Of a stretch of 41,975 bases of DNA, positions 34,240 through 41,975 are shown one piece after another. Origin of the DNA: Gammaproteobacteria bacterium (lineage in GTDB: Bacteria; Pseudomonadota; Gammaproteobacteria; Nevskiales; Nevskiaceae); contig JAHZLQ010000009.1 in assembly GCA_022599775.1 (NCBI GenBank), positions 1 to 41,975 of the forward strand, written 5' to 3'. The notes beneath the pieces are model-generated. The model made no database searches. It worked only from the letters and a program-made list of their open reading frames with translations, and had not been told where the DNA came from. The position numbers were made by a program, and so were the translations under genes. Every line of letters begins with the position of its first letter. The first letter of the stretch is position 1.

Positions 34240-34770
34240 TTACTTCTTCTTCGCTTCCTTCATCACCACGCGCTCACCGACATAGCGCACGCCCTTGCCC
34301 TTGTATGGCTCGGGCGGACGGTAGGCGCGGATCTCTGCGGCGACCTGCCCGACCTTCTGCTTATCGGCACCCTTGACCACGATCTCGGTCGGGGTCGGTG
34401 TTTCGACGGTGATGCCTTCCGGCACCGGATAGTCGACAGGGTGCGAGAAGCCCAGCGACAGGCTCAGGCTCTTGCCCTGCGCCGCGGCGCGGTAACCGAC
34501 GCCAACCAGCGCCAGCTTGCGTTCGAAACCTTCCGAAACACCGACGATCAGGTTATTGATGTTGGCGCGCGTGGTGCCCGACATCGCCGGCTGCTTCTCG
34601 ACCGATTCCGACGCGATCGTCGCACCACTTTCGTTCAGGTCCAGCGCGATGCCGCTCGGCAGCGTCAGCGACAGCTGCGCTTTCGCGCCCTTCACCGTGA
34701 CCTCGCTACCGTTGACCTTGAGTTCGACACCCTTCGGCCACGTCAATGGAAATTTGGCAACTCGTGACAT
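34240..34770 (-). CDS. rplF: 50S ribosomal protein L6
   Basis: 176 residues, two L6 repeats. It starts M-S-R-V-A-K-F-P and has the conserved C-terminal [12 protein letters not shown]6 lies near the factor-binding site of the large subunit. It is 49 bases before rplR and 11 after rpsH. Confidence 0.97.
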   Translation of the reverse strand: MSRVAKFPLTWPKGVELKVNGSEVTVKGAKAQLSLTLPSGIALDLNESGATIASESVEKQPAMSGTTRANINNLIVGVSEGFERKLALVGVGYRAAAQGKSLSLSLGFSHPVDYPVPEGITVETPTPTEIVVKGADKQKVGQVAAEIRAYRPPEPYKGKGVRYVGERVVMKEAKKK

Positions 34771-34781
34771 TTCAATTCACC

Positions 34782-35177
34782 TCAGGACACGACGCACAGC
34801 ACTTCGCCGCCGTCACCGGCCGCGCGCGCCTGCTTGTCGGTCACGACACCCTTGGACGTCGACACGATCGCCACGCCCAGGCCGCCGAGAACCCGCGGAA
34901 GTTCGTCCTTGCCGCGATAGGCGCGCAGCGACAGACGGCTGTAGCGCTCCAGGCGGGCAATAACGGGCTTGCCTTCGAAATACTTCAGATTCACCGTGAT
35001 CGTCTTCTTCACGCCATCGGCCTGCACCGAATAGTCGCTGATGTAGCCTTCCTGCTTCAGCACTGCGGCGATGGATTCTTTCGTCGTCGACGAAGGACCG
35101 GTGACCGTCTTCTTGCGCGCCGCCTGACCATTGCGAATGCGGGTCAGGAAATCGGCGATGGGATCGTTCATGCTCAT
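34782..35177 (-). CDS. rpsH: 30S ribosomal protein S8
   Basis: 131 residues beginning [17 protein letters not shown], nearly the E. coli start, and including [18 protein letters not shown]8 is a primary binder of the 16S central domain. In E. coli it represses spc-operon translation by binding mRNA near rplE; no clear S8 target was recognised in the 16-base rplX-rplE gap here. Confidence 0.97.
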   Translation of the reverse strand: MSMNDPIADFLTRIRNGQAARKKTVTGPSSTTKESIAAVLKQEGYISDYSVQADGVKKTITVNLKYFEGKPVIARLERYSRLSLRAYRGKDELPRVLGGLGVAIVSTSKGVVTDKQARAAGDGGEVLCVVS

Positions 35178-35189
35178 ATCGACAGTCTC

Positions 35190-35495
35190 TTACCAGCTGG
35201 CTTTCTTGAGGCCGGGAATTTCGCCGTTCATCGCCGACTCGCGCAGCTTGTTGCGACCCAGGCCAAACTTCTTGTAGACACCACGCGGACGGCCGGTGAT
35301 GGCGCAGCGCGTGCGCTGACGCGCCGGCGACGAGTCACGCGGCAGCTTCGACAGCGCCTCGACGGCGGCTGCCTTGTCGTCAAAATCCGCGCTCTGGCTG
35401 GAGATGATCTCCTTGAGCTGGGCGCGCTTCTTGGCGTAACGGTTCGCGAGCTTCTGACGCTTAATCTCGCGGTTGATCATGCTGGTCTTGGCCAT
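35190..35495 (-). CDS. rpsN: 30S ribosomal protein S14 (long, zinc-free form)
   Basis: 101 residues, the long C-minus form without a zinc-ribbon cysteine set, ending [11 protein letters not shown] as in E. coli. It starts [10 protein letters not shown]. It lies between rplE (14-base gap) and rpsH (12-base gap). Confidence 0.97.
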   Translation of the reverse strand: MAKTSMINREIKRQKLANRYAKKRAQLKEIISSQSADFDDKAAAVEALSKLPRDSSPARQRTRCAITGRPRGVYKKFGLGRNKLRESAMNGEIPGLKKASW

Positions 35496-35509
35496 GGGTT
35501 ACTCGCGCC

Positions 35510-36046
35510 TCACTTGCGGAACGGGAAGCCGAAGGCGTCGAGCAGGGCCCGACCTTCTTCGTTGTTCTTCGCCGTCGTCGTGATTGAAATGTTCATGCCA
35601 CGGATAGAATCGATCTTGTCGTAATCGATTTCCGGGAAGATGATCTGTTCGGTAATGCCGAAATTGAAGTTGCCGCGGCCATCAAAGCCCTTCGGCGAAA
35701 TTCCGCGGAAATCGCGGATTCGCGGCAGCGAGATGTTGATCAGACGCTCCATGAACTCATACATGCGCACGGACCGCAGCGTCACCATCATACCCACCGG
35801 ATAGTCTTCACGAATCTTGAATCCGGCGATGGCCTTGCGCGACTTGGTCACCACCGGCTTCTGGCCGGCGACGGTCGTCAGGTCTTTCATGGCGTGTTCG
35901 ATGACCTTGCGGTCGTTCACGGCTTCGCCCAGGCCCATGTTCAGCGTGACCTTGCTCAGACGCGGCACGGACATCACGTTGCAGGCCAGCTTTTCCTGCA
36001 GCTGCGCGCGCACCGTATCGTTGTAATAGCTTTGCATCGTTGACAT
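35510..36046 (-). CDS. rplE: 50S ribosomal protein L5
   Basis: 178 residues. It binds 5S rRNA and the P-site t[26 protein letters not shown] and [11 protein letters not shown] are typical. The ATG at 36046 is supported by GAGAGGA seven bases upstream; the ATG three codons in has no better site. Confidence 0.97.
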   Translation of the reverse strand: MSTMQSYYNDTVRAQLQEKLACNVMSVPRLSKVTLNMGLGEAVNDRKVIEHAMKDLTTVAGQKPVVTKSRKAIAGFKIREDYPVGMMVTLRSVRMYEFMERLINISLPRIRDFRGISPKGFDGRGNFNFGITEQIIFPEIDYDKIDSIRGMNISITTTAKNNEEGRALLDAFGFPFRK

Positions 36047-36062
36047 TGCTCAGTCCTCTCGC

Positions 36063-36389
36063 TTAACGGCCGACGACATCGCCGCTGGACTTGAACACGC
36101 GCACCTTGCGGCGCTCGCTGCCTTCGCCCTCGAACTTGAATCCGACTCGGTCACCCTTGTCGGCCGCCGCGTTCCACAGCATCACGTTGGACACGTCGAG
36201 CGGCATTTCCTTCTCGACGATTCCGCCGGGCACGCCCGAATTCGGGTTCGGCTTCTGATGCTTCTTCACGACATTGATACCGTCGACCATCAGCTTGCCG
36301 TTCGCCAGAACCTGCGAAACGGTGCCGCGGCGGTTCTTGTCGCGACCGGTAATGACGACGACTTCGTCGCCCTTGCGAATCTTGTTCAT
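36063..36389 (-). CDS. rplX: 50S ribosomal protein L24
   Basis: 108 residues. The KOW motif near the N-terminus ([19 protein letters not shown]) is clear. L24 is an early assembly initiator of the large subunit. The ATG at 36389 gives M-N-K-I-R-K-G; the longer open frame to 36641 is antisense-like noise within rplN. Confidence 0.96.
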   Translation of the reverse strand: MNKIRKGDEVVVITGRDKNRRGTVSQVLANGKLMVDGINVVKKHQKPNPNSGVPGGIVEKEMPLDVSNVMLWNAAADKGDRVGFKFEGEGSERRKVRVFKSSGDVVGR

Positions 36390-36420
36390 CGGTAAAGACC
36401 GTCCAAACGCTCTAATTCGT

Positions 36421-36786
36421 TCAAAGAACTTCGGGGGCCAGCGAGATGATGCGCATGAACTTCTCGCGCAACTCGCGGGTAACCGGCCCGAAAATACGTG
36501 TACCAATCGGCTCGAACTTGCCGTCGAGCAGCACCGCCGCATTGCTGTCGAAACGAATGGCGGAGCCATCCGGGCGACGTACGGGGTGGCGCGTGCGCAC
36601 CACGACCGCATTGTGAACCTCGCCCTTCTTGACCTTGCCACGAGGAATTGCGTCCTTGATCGTGACCTTGACGATGTCGCCCACGCCGGCGTAGCGCCGA
36701 TGGGTCGAACCCGCTACGCGGATCACCAGCATGGTCTTGGCCCCGCTGTTGTCAGCGGCTGCCAGCATCGATTCTTGCTGAATCAT
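36421..36786 (-). CDS. rplN: 50S ribosomal protein L14
   Basis: 121 residues beginning [17 protein letters not shown], with [13 protein letters not shown] and [18 protein letters not shown]14 forms an intersubunit bridge and is the docking site of RsfS. It is the first gene of the spc set, only 4 bases after rpsQ, so no separate promoter fits in the gap. Confidence 0.97.
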   Translation of the reverse strand: MIQQESMLAAADNSGAKTMLVIRVAGSTHRRYAGVGDIVKVTIKDAIPRGKVKKGEVHNAVVVRTRHPVRRPDGSAIRFDSNAAVLLDGKFEPIGTRIFGPVTRELREKFMRIISLAPEVL

Positions 36787-36790
36787 GGTC

Positions 36791-37072
36791 TCAGGCTCCC
36801 GTGGTCACGCCCGCGACCGGTTCAAGCACTGCAACCAGGCGGTGGTTCTTGTCCTTGGACAAGGGACGGCATTCGGTGATCGACACCAGATCACCCTCGT
36901 TGCACGCATTGGCTTCATCGTGCGCCTTGATCTTGGTCGACCGACGCATGTACTTGCCATAGATCGCGTGCTTGACGCGACGTTCGACCAGCACGGTGAT
37001 CGTCTTGTCCATCTTGTTCGACACCACGCGTCCGACAACAATGCGCTGGGTCTTTTCGGTCTGCTCGCTCAT
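36791..37072 (-). CDS. rpsQ: 30S ribosomal protein S17
   Basis: 93 residues. [14 protein letters not shown] and [10 protein letters not shown] are typical of S17. Two in-frame ATGs are possible. That at 37072 lies 7 bases after AGGA, while that at 37078 is only 1 base after it, so the shorter form is preferred. Confidence 0.95.
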   Translation of the reverse strand: MSEQTEKTQRIVVGRVVSNKMDKTITVLVERRVKHAIYGKYMRRSTKIKAHDEANACNEGDLVSITECRPLSKDKNHRLVAVLEPVAGVTTGA

Positions 37073-37088
37073 CGCCATATCCTGCGGT

Positions 37089-37295
37089 TCAGGCCTGCGC
37101 CTGCTGCTTCTGCATAAACGTTTTGACGCGCGCGATCTTCTTGCGCACTTCGCCGATTCGCGAAGTCTGCGTCAACTGGCCCGTCGCCGACTGCATGCGC
37201 AGGTTGAACTGCTCCTTGCGCAGCGCCGCGAGTTCTTCATTGAGCTGCTCGGCGTTCTTGCCGCTCAGCTCCTTAACGTAATCCGTGGTCTTCAT
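37089..37295 (-). CDS. rpmC: 50S ribosomal protein L29
   Basis: 68 residues, helical hairpin, with [11 protein letters not shown]. It sits at the tunnel exit, where chaperones and signal recognition particle bind. Its ATG overlaps the rplP stop by one base (TAATG), suggesting coupled translation. Confidence 0.96.
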   Translation of the reverse strand: MKTTDYVKELSGKNAEQLNEELAALRKEQFNLRMQSATGQLTQTSRIGEVRKKIARVKTFMQKQQAQA

Positions 37296-37708
37296 TACAT
37301 GATCGTCCGGGTAACAAACTGGACTTTCACCGGCAACTTCGCGGCCGCAAGGCGGAATGCCTCGCGTGCGAGCTCTTCGGGAACGCCTTCCATTTCATAA
37401 AGCATGCGGCCTGGCTGAACCTTGGCGGCCCACCACTCCACGTTACCCTTGCCCTTGCCCATACGGACTTCGAGCGGTTTGCGGGTTACGGGCACGTCCG
37501 GAAAAATACGGATCCAGAGCTTGCCGCCACGCTTGATGTGACGCGAAATCGCACGACGCGCGGCTTCGATCTGACGTGCGGTGACCTGGCCCAGCTCCAA
37601 GGACTGGAGACCGAACTCACCGAACGAGACCTTGTTGCCGGTCGTCGCCAGGCCGCGGTTGCGGCCTTTCATCTGCTTTCTGTACTTGGTGCGCTTGGGC
37701 TGCATCAT
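37295..37708 (-). CDS. rplP: 50S ribosomal protein L16
   Basis: 137 residues. [19 protein letters not shown] is the L16 start. [24 protein letters not shown] is the core. L16 helps position A-site tRNA. Two adjacent ATGs are possible; that at 37708 is nearer the GAGGAG site (10 bases). Confidence 0.97.
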   Translation of the reverse strand: MMQPKRTKYRKQMKGRNRGLATTGNKVSFGEFGLQSLELGQVTARQIEAARRAISRHIKRGGKLWIRIFPDVPVTRKPLEVRMGKGKGNVEWWAAKVQPGRMLYEMEGVPEELAREAFRLAAAKLPVKVQFVTRTIM

Positions 37709-37722
37709 GGTGACGAAACTCC

Positions 37723-38400
37723 TCAGGCGGCTTCAGCGGCTTTCGAATCCGCCTTGCCGTCGGCTTCGAACTGTTCACCCTGGAACACCCAGACCTTGAC
37801 GCCGATGATTCCGTACGTCGTCTTGGCCTCGGCAAAGCCGTAATCGATATAGGCGCGCAGCGTGTGCAGGGGCACACGACCTTCGCGATACCACTCGGTG
37901 CGCGCGATCTCGGCACCGTTCAAACGACCGCTGACCTGGATCTTGATGCCGCCGGCACCCAGGCGCATCGCGTTCTGCACGGCGCGCTTCATCGCGCGGC
38001 GGAACATGATACGGCGTTCCAGCTGCTGAGCCACCGATTCGGCGATCAGCTGCGAATCGAGTTCCGGCTTGCGGATTTCCTCGACCGAGATGTGCACGCT
38101 GTCGGACTTCAGCCCCATCTTGCCGGCCACGAGATGCTTCAGCTTCTCGATGTCCTCGCCCTTCTTGCCGATGACGATGCCCGGGCGCGCGGTATGAATG
38201 GTGATGCGTGCCGACTTCGCCGGGCGCTCGATATAAATCTGCGAAACCGACGCGTTCGCCAGCTTCTTGCGCAGGAAAGTGCGCACTTCCAGATCGGTAC
38301 CGAGGTTCTCACGGTAGGTCGCGCGCTCGGCGTACCAGTTGGACTTCCAGCGCGTGGTGATACCGAGGCGAATGCCAGTGGGATGTACTTTGTGACCCAT
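37723..38400 (-). CDS. rpsC: 30S ribosomal protein S3
   Basis: 225 residues. It starts [13 protein letters not shown]. The KH domain has [14 protein letters not shown]. The C-terminal domain contains [19 protein letters not shown]3 lines the mRNA entry channel. The longer frame to 38493 is upstream noise. It lies 22 bases after rplV. Confidence 0.97.
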   Translation of the reverse strand: MGHKVHPTGIRLGITTRWKSNWYAERATYRENLGTDLEVRTFLRKKLANASVSQIYIERPAKSARITIHTARPGIVIGKKGEDIEKLKHLVAGKMGLKSDSVHISVEEIRKPELDSQLIAESVAQQLERRIMFRRAMKRAVQNAMRLGAGGIKIQVSGRLNGAEIARTEWYREGRVPLHTLRAYIDYGFAEAKTTYGIIGVKVWVFQGEQFEADGKADSKAAEAA

Positions 38401-38422
38401 GATCGTTTCCGTTTGCTCTCGC

Positions 38423-38755
38423 TTACTCGTCCGCGACGCGGATCGTGATGTGCGACGTCCGCTTGAGAATGCGATCCGCGCGGCCCTTGGCACGCGGCTG
38501 GATGCGCTTCATTACCGGGCCCTGGTCGACGAAGATCTCTTTGACCTTCAATTCGTCGACGTCGGCACCGTCGTTGTTCTCGGCATTGGCGATCGCCGAC
38601 TCCAGCACCTTGCGGATGATGTCGGCGGCGCGCTTGTTCGAGAACTTCAGCAGATTGAGCGCCTGCTCAACCTTCTGGCCACGAACCTGGTCAGCGACCA
38701 GCCGCGCCTTCTGCGGGGAGAGGCGCACGAAACGAAGAACTGCTTGCGTCTGCAT
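38423..38755 (-). CDS. rplV: 50S ribosomal protein L22
   Basis: 110 residues. It starts [18 protein letters not shown]. The long loop near [16 protein letters not shown] reaches into the exit tunnel. The ATG at 38755 is preceded by GAGGA at 8 bases and preferred over an in-frame TTG at 38770. Confidence 0.97.
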   Translation of the reverse strand: MQTQAVLRFVRLSPQKARLVADQVRGQKVEQALNLLKFSNKRAADIIRKVLESAIANAENNDGADVDELKVKEIFVDQGPVMKRIQPRAKGRADRILKRTSHITIRVADE

Positions 38756-38766
38756 GGCGTTATTCC

Positions 38767-39036
38767 TCAACCCTTCTTGTCGGCCACATGGCCTTTGAAG
38801 GTACGGGTCGGCGAAAACTCACCGAGCTTGTGGCCCACCATGTTTTCGGTGACGAACACCGGCATGTGCTGGCGGCCGTTATAGACCTGAATGGTCAACC
38901 CGACCATGTCGGGCGACACCATGGAGCGGCGCGACCAGGTCTTGATCGGCTTCTTGACGCGGGCGCCCTGGAGATCGCTCACCTTCTTTGCGAGATGGTG
39001 GTCGATGAACGGGCCCTTCTTGATCGAACGAGGCAT
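38767..39036 (-). CDS. rpsS: 30S ribosomal protein S19
   Basis: 89 residues, [15 protein letters not shown] start and [13 protein letters not shown] near the end. It pairs with S13 in the small-subunit head. It lies 22 bases after rplB and 11 before rplV. Confidence 0.97.
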   Translation of the reverse strand: MPRSIKKGPFIDHHLAKKVSDLQGARVKKPIKTWSRRSMVSPDMVGLTIQVYNGRQHMPVFVTENMVGHKLGEFSPTRTFKGHVADKKG

Positions 39037-39058
39037 GGCTTAAATCCAAGCAGTACTG

Positions 39059-39889
39059 TTAGCGCTTGTGGCGGCTACGCACGATGAACTTCTCCGTGCG
39101 CTTGTTGTTACGGGTTCTGAGGCCCTTGGCCTTCTGGCCCCACGGCGACACCGGATGCGGGTTGCCCTGACCGGACTTGCCCTCACCACCGCCGTGCGGA
39201 TGGTCAACCGGGTTCATGACGACACCACGGACGGTCGGGCGGATGCCCTTCCAGCGCTTCGCGCCGGCCTTGCCGTAGGAACGCAGGTTGTGCTCGCCAT
39301 TGGCGGCCTCACCCAGCGTTGCGCGGCAATCGCTATGCACCTTGCGCATTTCGCCGGAGCGAAGACGCAGCGTCACATACTCACCATCACGGGCCACGAG
39401 CTGCACGGCCGCACCGGCGGATCGCGCAACCTGCGCGCCCTTGCCCGGGCGCAGCTCGATGCAGTGAATCGTCGAGCCCAGCGGAATGTTGCGTAGCGGC
39501 AGGGCATTGCCCGGCTTGATCGGCGCATCACGACCGGACTGCAGCTGATCACCGGCGCTCACGCCCTTGGGCGCGATGATGTAGCGGCGCTCGCCGTCGG
39601 CATAGCACAGCAGAGCGATGTGCGCGCTGCGATTCGGATCGTGCTCAATCCGCTCGACCTTGGCCGGCACGCCGTCCTTGGTCCGCTTGAAATCGACGAC
39701 ACGATAGTGCTGCTTGTGACCTCCACCCTGGTGGCGGGTGGTGATGCGACCGGCGTTGTTGCGGCCACCATTGCCGGACTTCTTCTCAAGCAGGGGCGCG
39801 TGCGGACGGCCCTTGTAGAGATCCGGATGTGTGACCTTGACAACGTGGCGACGGCCAGCGGATGTCGGTTTGGCTTTCTGCAACGGCAT
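39059..39889 (-). CDS. rplB: 50S ribosomal protein L2
   Basis: 276 residues. It starts [15 protein letters not shown]. The C-terminal [14 protein letters not shown] contains the conserved histidine near the peptidyl-transferase centre. L2 is needed for subunit association. It is encoded 14 bases after rplW. Confidence 0.98.
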   Translation of the reverse strand: MPLQKAKPTSAGRRHVVKVTHPDLYKGRPHAPLLEKKSGNGGRNNAGRITTRHQGGGHKQHYRVVDFKRTKDGVPAKVERIEHDPNRSAHIALLCYADGERRYIIAPKGVSAGDQLQSGRDAPIKPGNALPLRNIPLGSTIHCIELRPGKGAQVARSAGAAVQLVARDGEYVTLRLRSGEMRKVHSDCRATLGEAANGEHNLRSYGKAGAKRWKGIRPTVRGVVMNPVDHPHGGGEGKSGQGNPHPVSPWGQKAKGLRTRNNKRTEKFIVRSRHKR

Positions 39890-39903
39890 GGCGATAGCTC
39901 TAG

Positions 39904-40200
39904 TTAGCTCTGGCCCAGGAAGTCGATCTGCTCACCTTCGGCGAGCGTCACGTAGGCCTTCTTCCAATCGGAACGACGGCCCATCATTTGGCCGAAGCGC
40001 TTGGTCTTGCCCTTCACGTTCAAGGTTTGCACCGAAGTGACCTTGACGTTGAAGAGCTTCTCGACCGCTTCACGAATCTCTGCCTTTTCGGCATTCGGCA
40101 GCACCTTGAACACAGCCTGGTTCTGCTTTTCCGCGACGCGGTTGGCCTTCTCCGAAATCACCGGAGCAAGGATGATGGAATGCAGACGATCGACGTTCAT
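39904..40200 (-). CDS. rplW: 50S ribosomal protein L23
   Basis: 98 residues. [15 protein letters not shown] and [11 protein letters not shown] are typical. L23 is the docking site for trigger factor and signal recognition particle at the tunnel exit. Its ATG overlaps the rplD stop (ATGA), so the two are translationally coupled. Confidence 0.97.
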   Translation of the reverse strand: MNVDRLHSIILAPVISEKANRVAEKQNQAVFKVLPNAEKAEIREAVEKLFNVKVTSVQTLNVKGKTKRFGQMMGRRSDWKKAYVTLAEGEQIDFLGQS

Positions 40201-40802
40201 GACAACCAGCTCTCCAGCTTCTTGATCGCGCCCTCGGTCATCAGCACCTTGTCGAAGGACAGCAGCGCGACCGGGTTGATCGCCTCGACATCGCTGACGT
40301 CGACGTGCGGCAGGTTGCGCGCGGACAGCACCAGGTTCGCATCGACCGACTCGGTCACGATCAGCAGGTTCTGCGTGCCCAGCTCATTGAGCTTGGCGAT
40401 CAGCGACTTGGTCTTCGGCTCATCGACCGTGAACGCGTCGGCGACCATCAACACACCCGAGCGGTTAAGCTCGGCCACGATCGAGCGGATCGCGCCGCGG
40501 TACATCTTGCGGTTGACCTTCTGCTCGAAGCTGCGCGGGCGCGCCGCGAACGTCACGCCACCGGTGCGCCACAACGGGCTGCGGATGGTACCGGCGCGCG
40601 CGCGCCCGGTGCCCTTCTGCTTCCACGGCTTGCGGCCACCGCCGCGCACTTCAGCGCGCGTCTTCTGCTTCTTGGTGCCGGCACGACCGCCCGCGAGGTA
40701 GGCCGTCACCACCTGGTGAACCAGCGCCTCGTTGAAGTCGACACCGAAGACGGCGTCGGACACGGCGAGCGTGTTCTGACTGTTATGTAGTTGGATATCC
40801 AT
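40197..40802 (-). CDS. rplD: 50S ribosomal protein L4
   Basis: 201 residues, equal to E. coli L4. The loop [15 protein letters not shown] lines the exit tunnel. In E. coli L4 represses the S10 operon through the leader upstream of rpsJ. Here rpsJ has only a 56-base spacer after tuf, so that leader seems absent. The ATG at 40802 was chosen over a GTG at 40811 because AAGGA is 11 bases upstream of it and only 1-2 from the GTG. Confidence 0.97.
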   Translation of the reverse strand: MDIQLHNSQNTLAVSDAVFGVDFNEALVHQVVTAYLAGGRAGTKKQKTRAEVRGGGRKPWKQKGTGRARAGTIRSPLWRTGGVTFAARPRSFEQKVNRKMYRGAIRSIVAELNRSGVLMVADAFTVDEPKTKSLIAKLNELGTQNLLIVTESVDANLVLSARNLPHVDVSDVEAINPVALLSFDKVLMTEGAIKKLESWLS

Positions 40803-40815
40803 CGTTGTCACGTCC

Positions 40816-41448
40816 TTACTTCACCGCCGCGCGGACGATGACGTCACCGTTCTTGGAGCCGGGAACGGCACCCTTGACCAGCAACAGATTGCGATCGGCG
40901 TCGACCTTGACCAGATCGAGGTTCAGCGTGGTGACACGCTCGTTCCCCATGTGGCCCGCCATCTTCTTGCCCTTCCACACCTTGCCCGGGCTCTGGCGCT
41001 GACCGATGGAGCCGGGAACGCGGTGCGACAGCGAGTTACCGTGACTCGCACGGCCACCGCCGAAGTTCCAGCGCTTCTGCACGCCGGCAAAACCCTTGCC
41101 GATGCTGGTGCCGGTCACGTCGACCCGCTTGATGTCGGTAAACTGCTCGACGCTCAGCTCGGCGCCGGGCTCGAGATCGGGATCGCCCTCGACCAGACGG
41201 ATTTCCCAGAGGCCACGTCCCGCCGGCACACCCGCTTTGGCGTAATGACCGGTGGCGGCCTTGTTGATGCGGCTGGCCTTCTGTTCACCAACGGCGACCT
41301 GCACCGCGCGATAACCGTCGGACTCCAGCGACTTGAGCTGGGTCACGCGGTTCGGCGTGCATTCGATCACCGTGACCGGAACGGAGTGACCGGCTTCGGT
41401 GAAAATCCGGGTCATGCCGACCTTGCGACCAATGATTGCAATCGTCAT
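40816..41448 (-). CDS. rplC: 50S ribosomal protein L3
   Basis: 210 residues. It starts [16 protein letters not shown]. The core [13 protein letters not shown] and [11 protein letters not shown] contain the glutamine methylated by PrmB in E. coli. L3 nucleates large-subunit assembly. It is 11 bases after rpsJ. Confidence 0.97.
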   Translation of the reverse strand: MTIAIIGRKVGMTRIFTEAGHSVPVTVIECTPNRVTQLKSLESDGYRAVQVAVGEQKASRINKAATGHYAKAGVPAGRGLWEIRLVEGDPDLEPGAELSVEQFTDIKRVDVTGTSIGKGFAGVQKRWNFGGGRASHGNSLSHRVPGSIGQRQSPGKVWKGKKMAGHMGNERVTTLNLDLVKVDADRNLLLVKGAVPGSKNGDVIVRAAVK

Positions 41449-41459
41449 TTCGTCGGGCC

Positions 41460-41777
41460 TCAGTTGACGCGAATCTGCACTTCGACGCCGGCTGGAAGAT
41501 CCAGCTTCGACAGCGCGTCGACCGTCTTTTCGGTCGGGTCGACGATCTGCATCAGGCGCTTGTGCGTGCGGATTTCATACTGATCACGCGCATCCTTGTC
41601 GGCATGCGGCGACACCAGGATGGTGAAACGCTCTTTGCGCGTCGGCAGCGGAATCGGCCCGCGGACGACGGCACCCGTGCGCTTTGCGGTCTCAACGATC
41701 TCACGCGCCGATTTGTCGATCAGGCGGTGGTCGAAGGCCTTAAGCCGGATGCGTATGGACTGGCTGGTTGCGGCCAT
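41460..41777 (-). CDS. rpsJ: 30S ribosomal protein S10 (NusE)
   Basis: 105 residues. [14 protein letters not shown] and [15 protein letters not shown] are the S10 signatures. S10 is part of the small-subunit head and, as NusE, of transcription antitermination complexes. It is the first gene of the S10 operon, 56 bases after the tuf stop, with no obvious separate promoter, so it may be read through from tuf. Confidence 0.97.
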   Translation of the reverse strand: MAATSQSIRIRLKAFDHRLIDKSAREIVETAKRTGAVVRGPIPLPTRKERFTILVSPHADKDARDQYEIRTHKRLMQIVDPTEKTVDALSKLDLPAGVEVQIRVN

Positions 41778-41812
41778 GCGTCTCTACTCGATTTTACTTA
41801 AAGAACGAAGGT

Positions 41813-41842
41813 CTGCAGGTAAGCGCAATGCGCTTACTGCAG
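41813..41842 (-). promoter_or_regulatory. Hairpin straddling the tuf stop codon
   Basis: CTGCAG-g-TAAGCGC pairs with GCGCTTA-CTGCAG across a 3-base loop AAT, a 13-base-pair stem with a single bulged G. The tuf TAA (41836-41834) is inside the stem. On the minus strand the following bases (ACCTTCGTTCTTTAAG) are only mildly T-rich. It could attenuate read-through from tuf into rpsJ or be a processing site. Confidence 0.55.
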
Positions 41843-41975
41843 GATCTTGGCGACGACGCCGGCGCCAACGGTACGGCCGCCTTCGCGAATCGCGAAGCGC
41901 AGGCCGTCTTCCATCGCGATCGGAGCAATCAGCTCCACCGCCATGTTCACGTTGTCGCCCGGCATCACCATTTCC
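41834..41975 (-). CDS. tuf: Elongation factor Tu, 3' end only
   Basis: The C-terminal ~46 codons, running in from the right edge. The reading [18 protein letters not shown] followed by Gln and a stop is the near-universal EF-Tu end (domain III). EF-Tu delivers aminoacyl-tRNA to the ribosome. Its place directly before rpsJ is the str-to-S10 junction common in bacteria. Confidence 0.96.
   Translation of the reverse strand, partial: EMVMPGDNVNMAVELIAPIAMEDGLRFAIREGGRTVGAGVVAKILQ

Noticed and set aside
36390-36641. Possible N-terminal extension of rplX
   Set aside because: It lies wholly across rplN in another frame and adds a Cys/Arg/Ser-rich stretch unrelated to L24.

Overview
The window is a GC-rich chromosomal segment of a gammaproteobacterium with type IV pili. 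The evidence is a complete E. coli-order S10-spc-alpha ribosomal superoperon, a PilG/PilH/PilI/PilJ/ChpA/ChpC chemosensory system, a Pseudomonas-like yqgE-ruvX-pyrR-pyrB-pyrC' block, and the Acidithiobacillus-type glutamate-cysteine ligase. This combination fits a Nevskiales/Xanthomonadales-like lineage (Nevskia/Solimonas relatives). That placement is inference from gene content; no phylogeny was run. No tRNA, rRNA, CRISPR, insertion sequence or phage gene was seen, so this is core chromosome.

Layout. Bases 1-7547 (minus strand) hold pilG-pilI-chpA-chpC, followed at the left edge by the first six codons of another gene with its own promoter. From 7777 to 15949 (plus strand) runs a tightly packed gene train: gshA-gshB (glutathione synthesis), apbE / NusG-domain-II protein / Gx transporter (a putative flavinylation and transport module), yqgE-ruvX, and pyrR-pyrB-pyrC' (pyrimidine synthesis and its regulator). 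Most junctions overlap by 4 bases. From 16060 to 18495 are pilH and pilJ, the rest of the pilus chemosensory pathway, separated from pilG/pilI/chpA by about 8.5 kb. A small secreted protein with an eight-residue repeat lies convergent to pilJ. Next come pckA (with a clear terminator), dusB, two unrecognised genes (62 and 317 residues), and the free-methionine-sulfoxide reductase gene.

From 23737 to 27834 (minus strand) is holA-proA-nadD-rsfS-rlmH: DNA polymerase III delta subunit, proline synthesis, NAD synthesis, ribosome silencing and 23S rRNA methylation. From 27971 to the right edge (minus strand) is the ribosomal superoperon, read from the right: tuf (3' end only), rpsJ-rplC-rplD-rplW-rplB-rpsS-rplV-rpsC-rplP-rpmC-rpsQ, rplN-rplX-rplE-rpsN-rpsH-rplF-rplR-rpsE-rpmD-rplO-secY-rpmJ, rpsM-rpsK-rpsD-rpoA-rplQ, ending in a strong rho-independent terminator.

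How the parts work together. PilJ (receptor), PilI and ChpC (CheW-like adaptors), ChpA (kinase) and PilG/PilH (response regulators) form one signalling pathway controlling twitching motility, here encoded in two separate clusters; no pilK (CheR-like) or chpB (CheB-like) gene is in the window. GshA and GshB make glutathione. PyrB is expected to assemble with the catalytically dead PyrC'. The least understood parts are the apbE/NusG-II/Gx module with no visible target protein, the octapeptide-repeat secreted protein, and the two unknown genes downstream of dusB. Several spacers of the ribosomal operon (tuf stop codon, rpmD-rplO, rpsD-rpoA) contain strong inverted repeats that could be regulatory.
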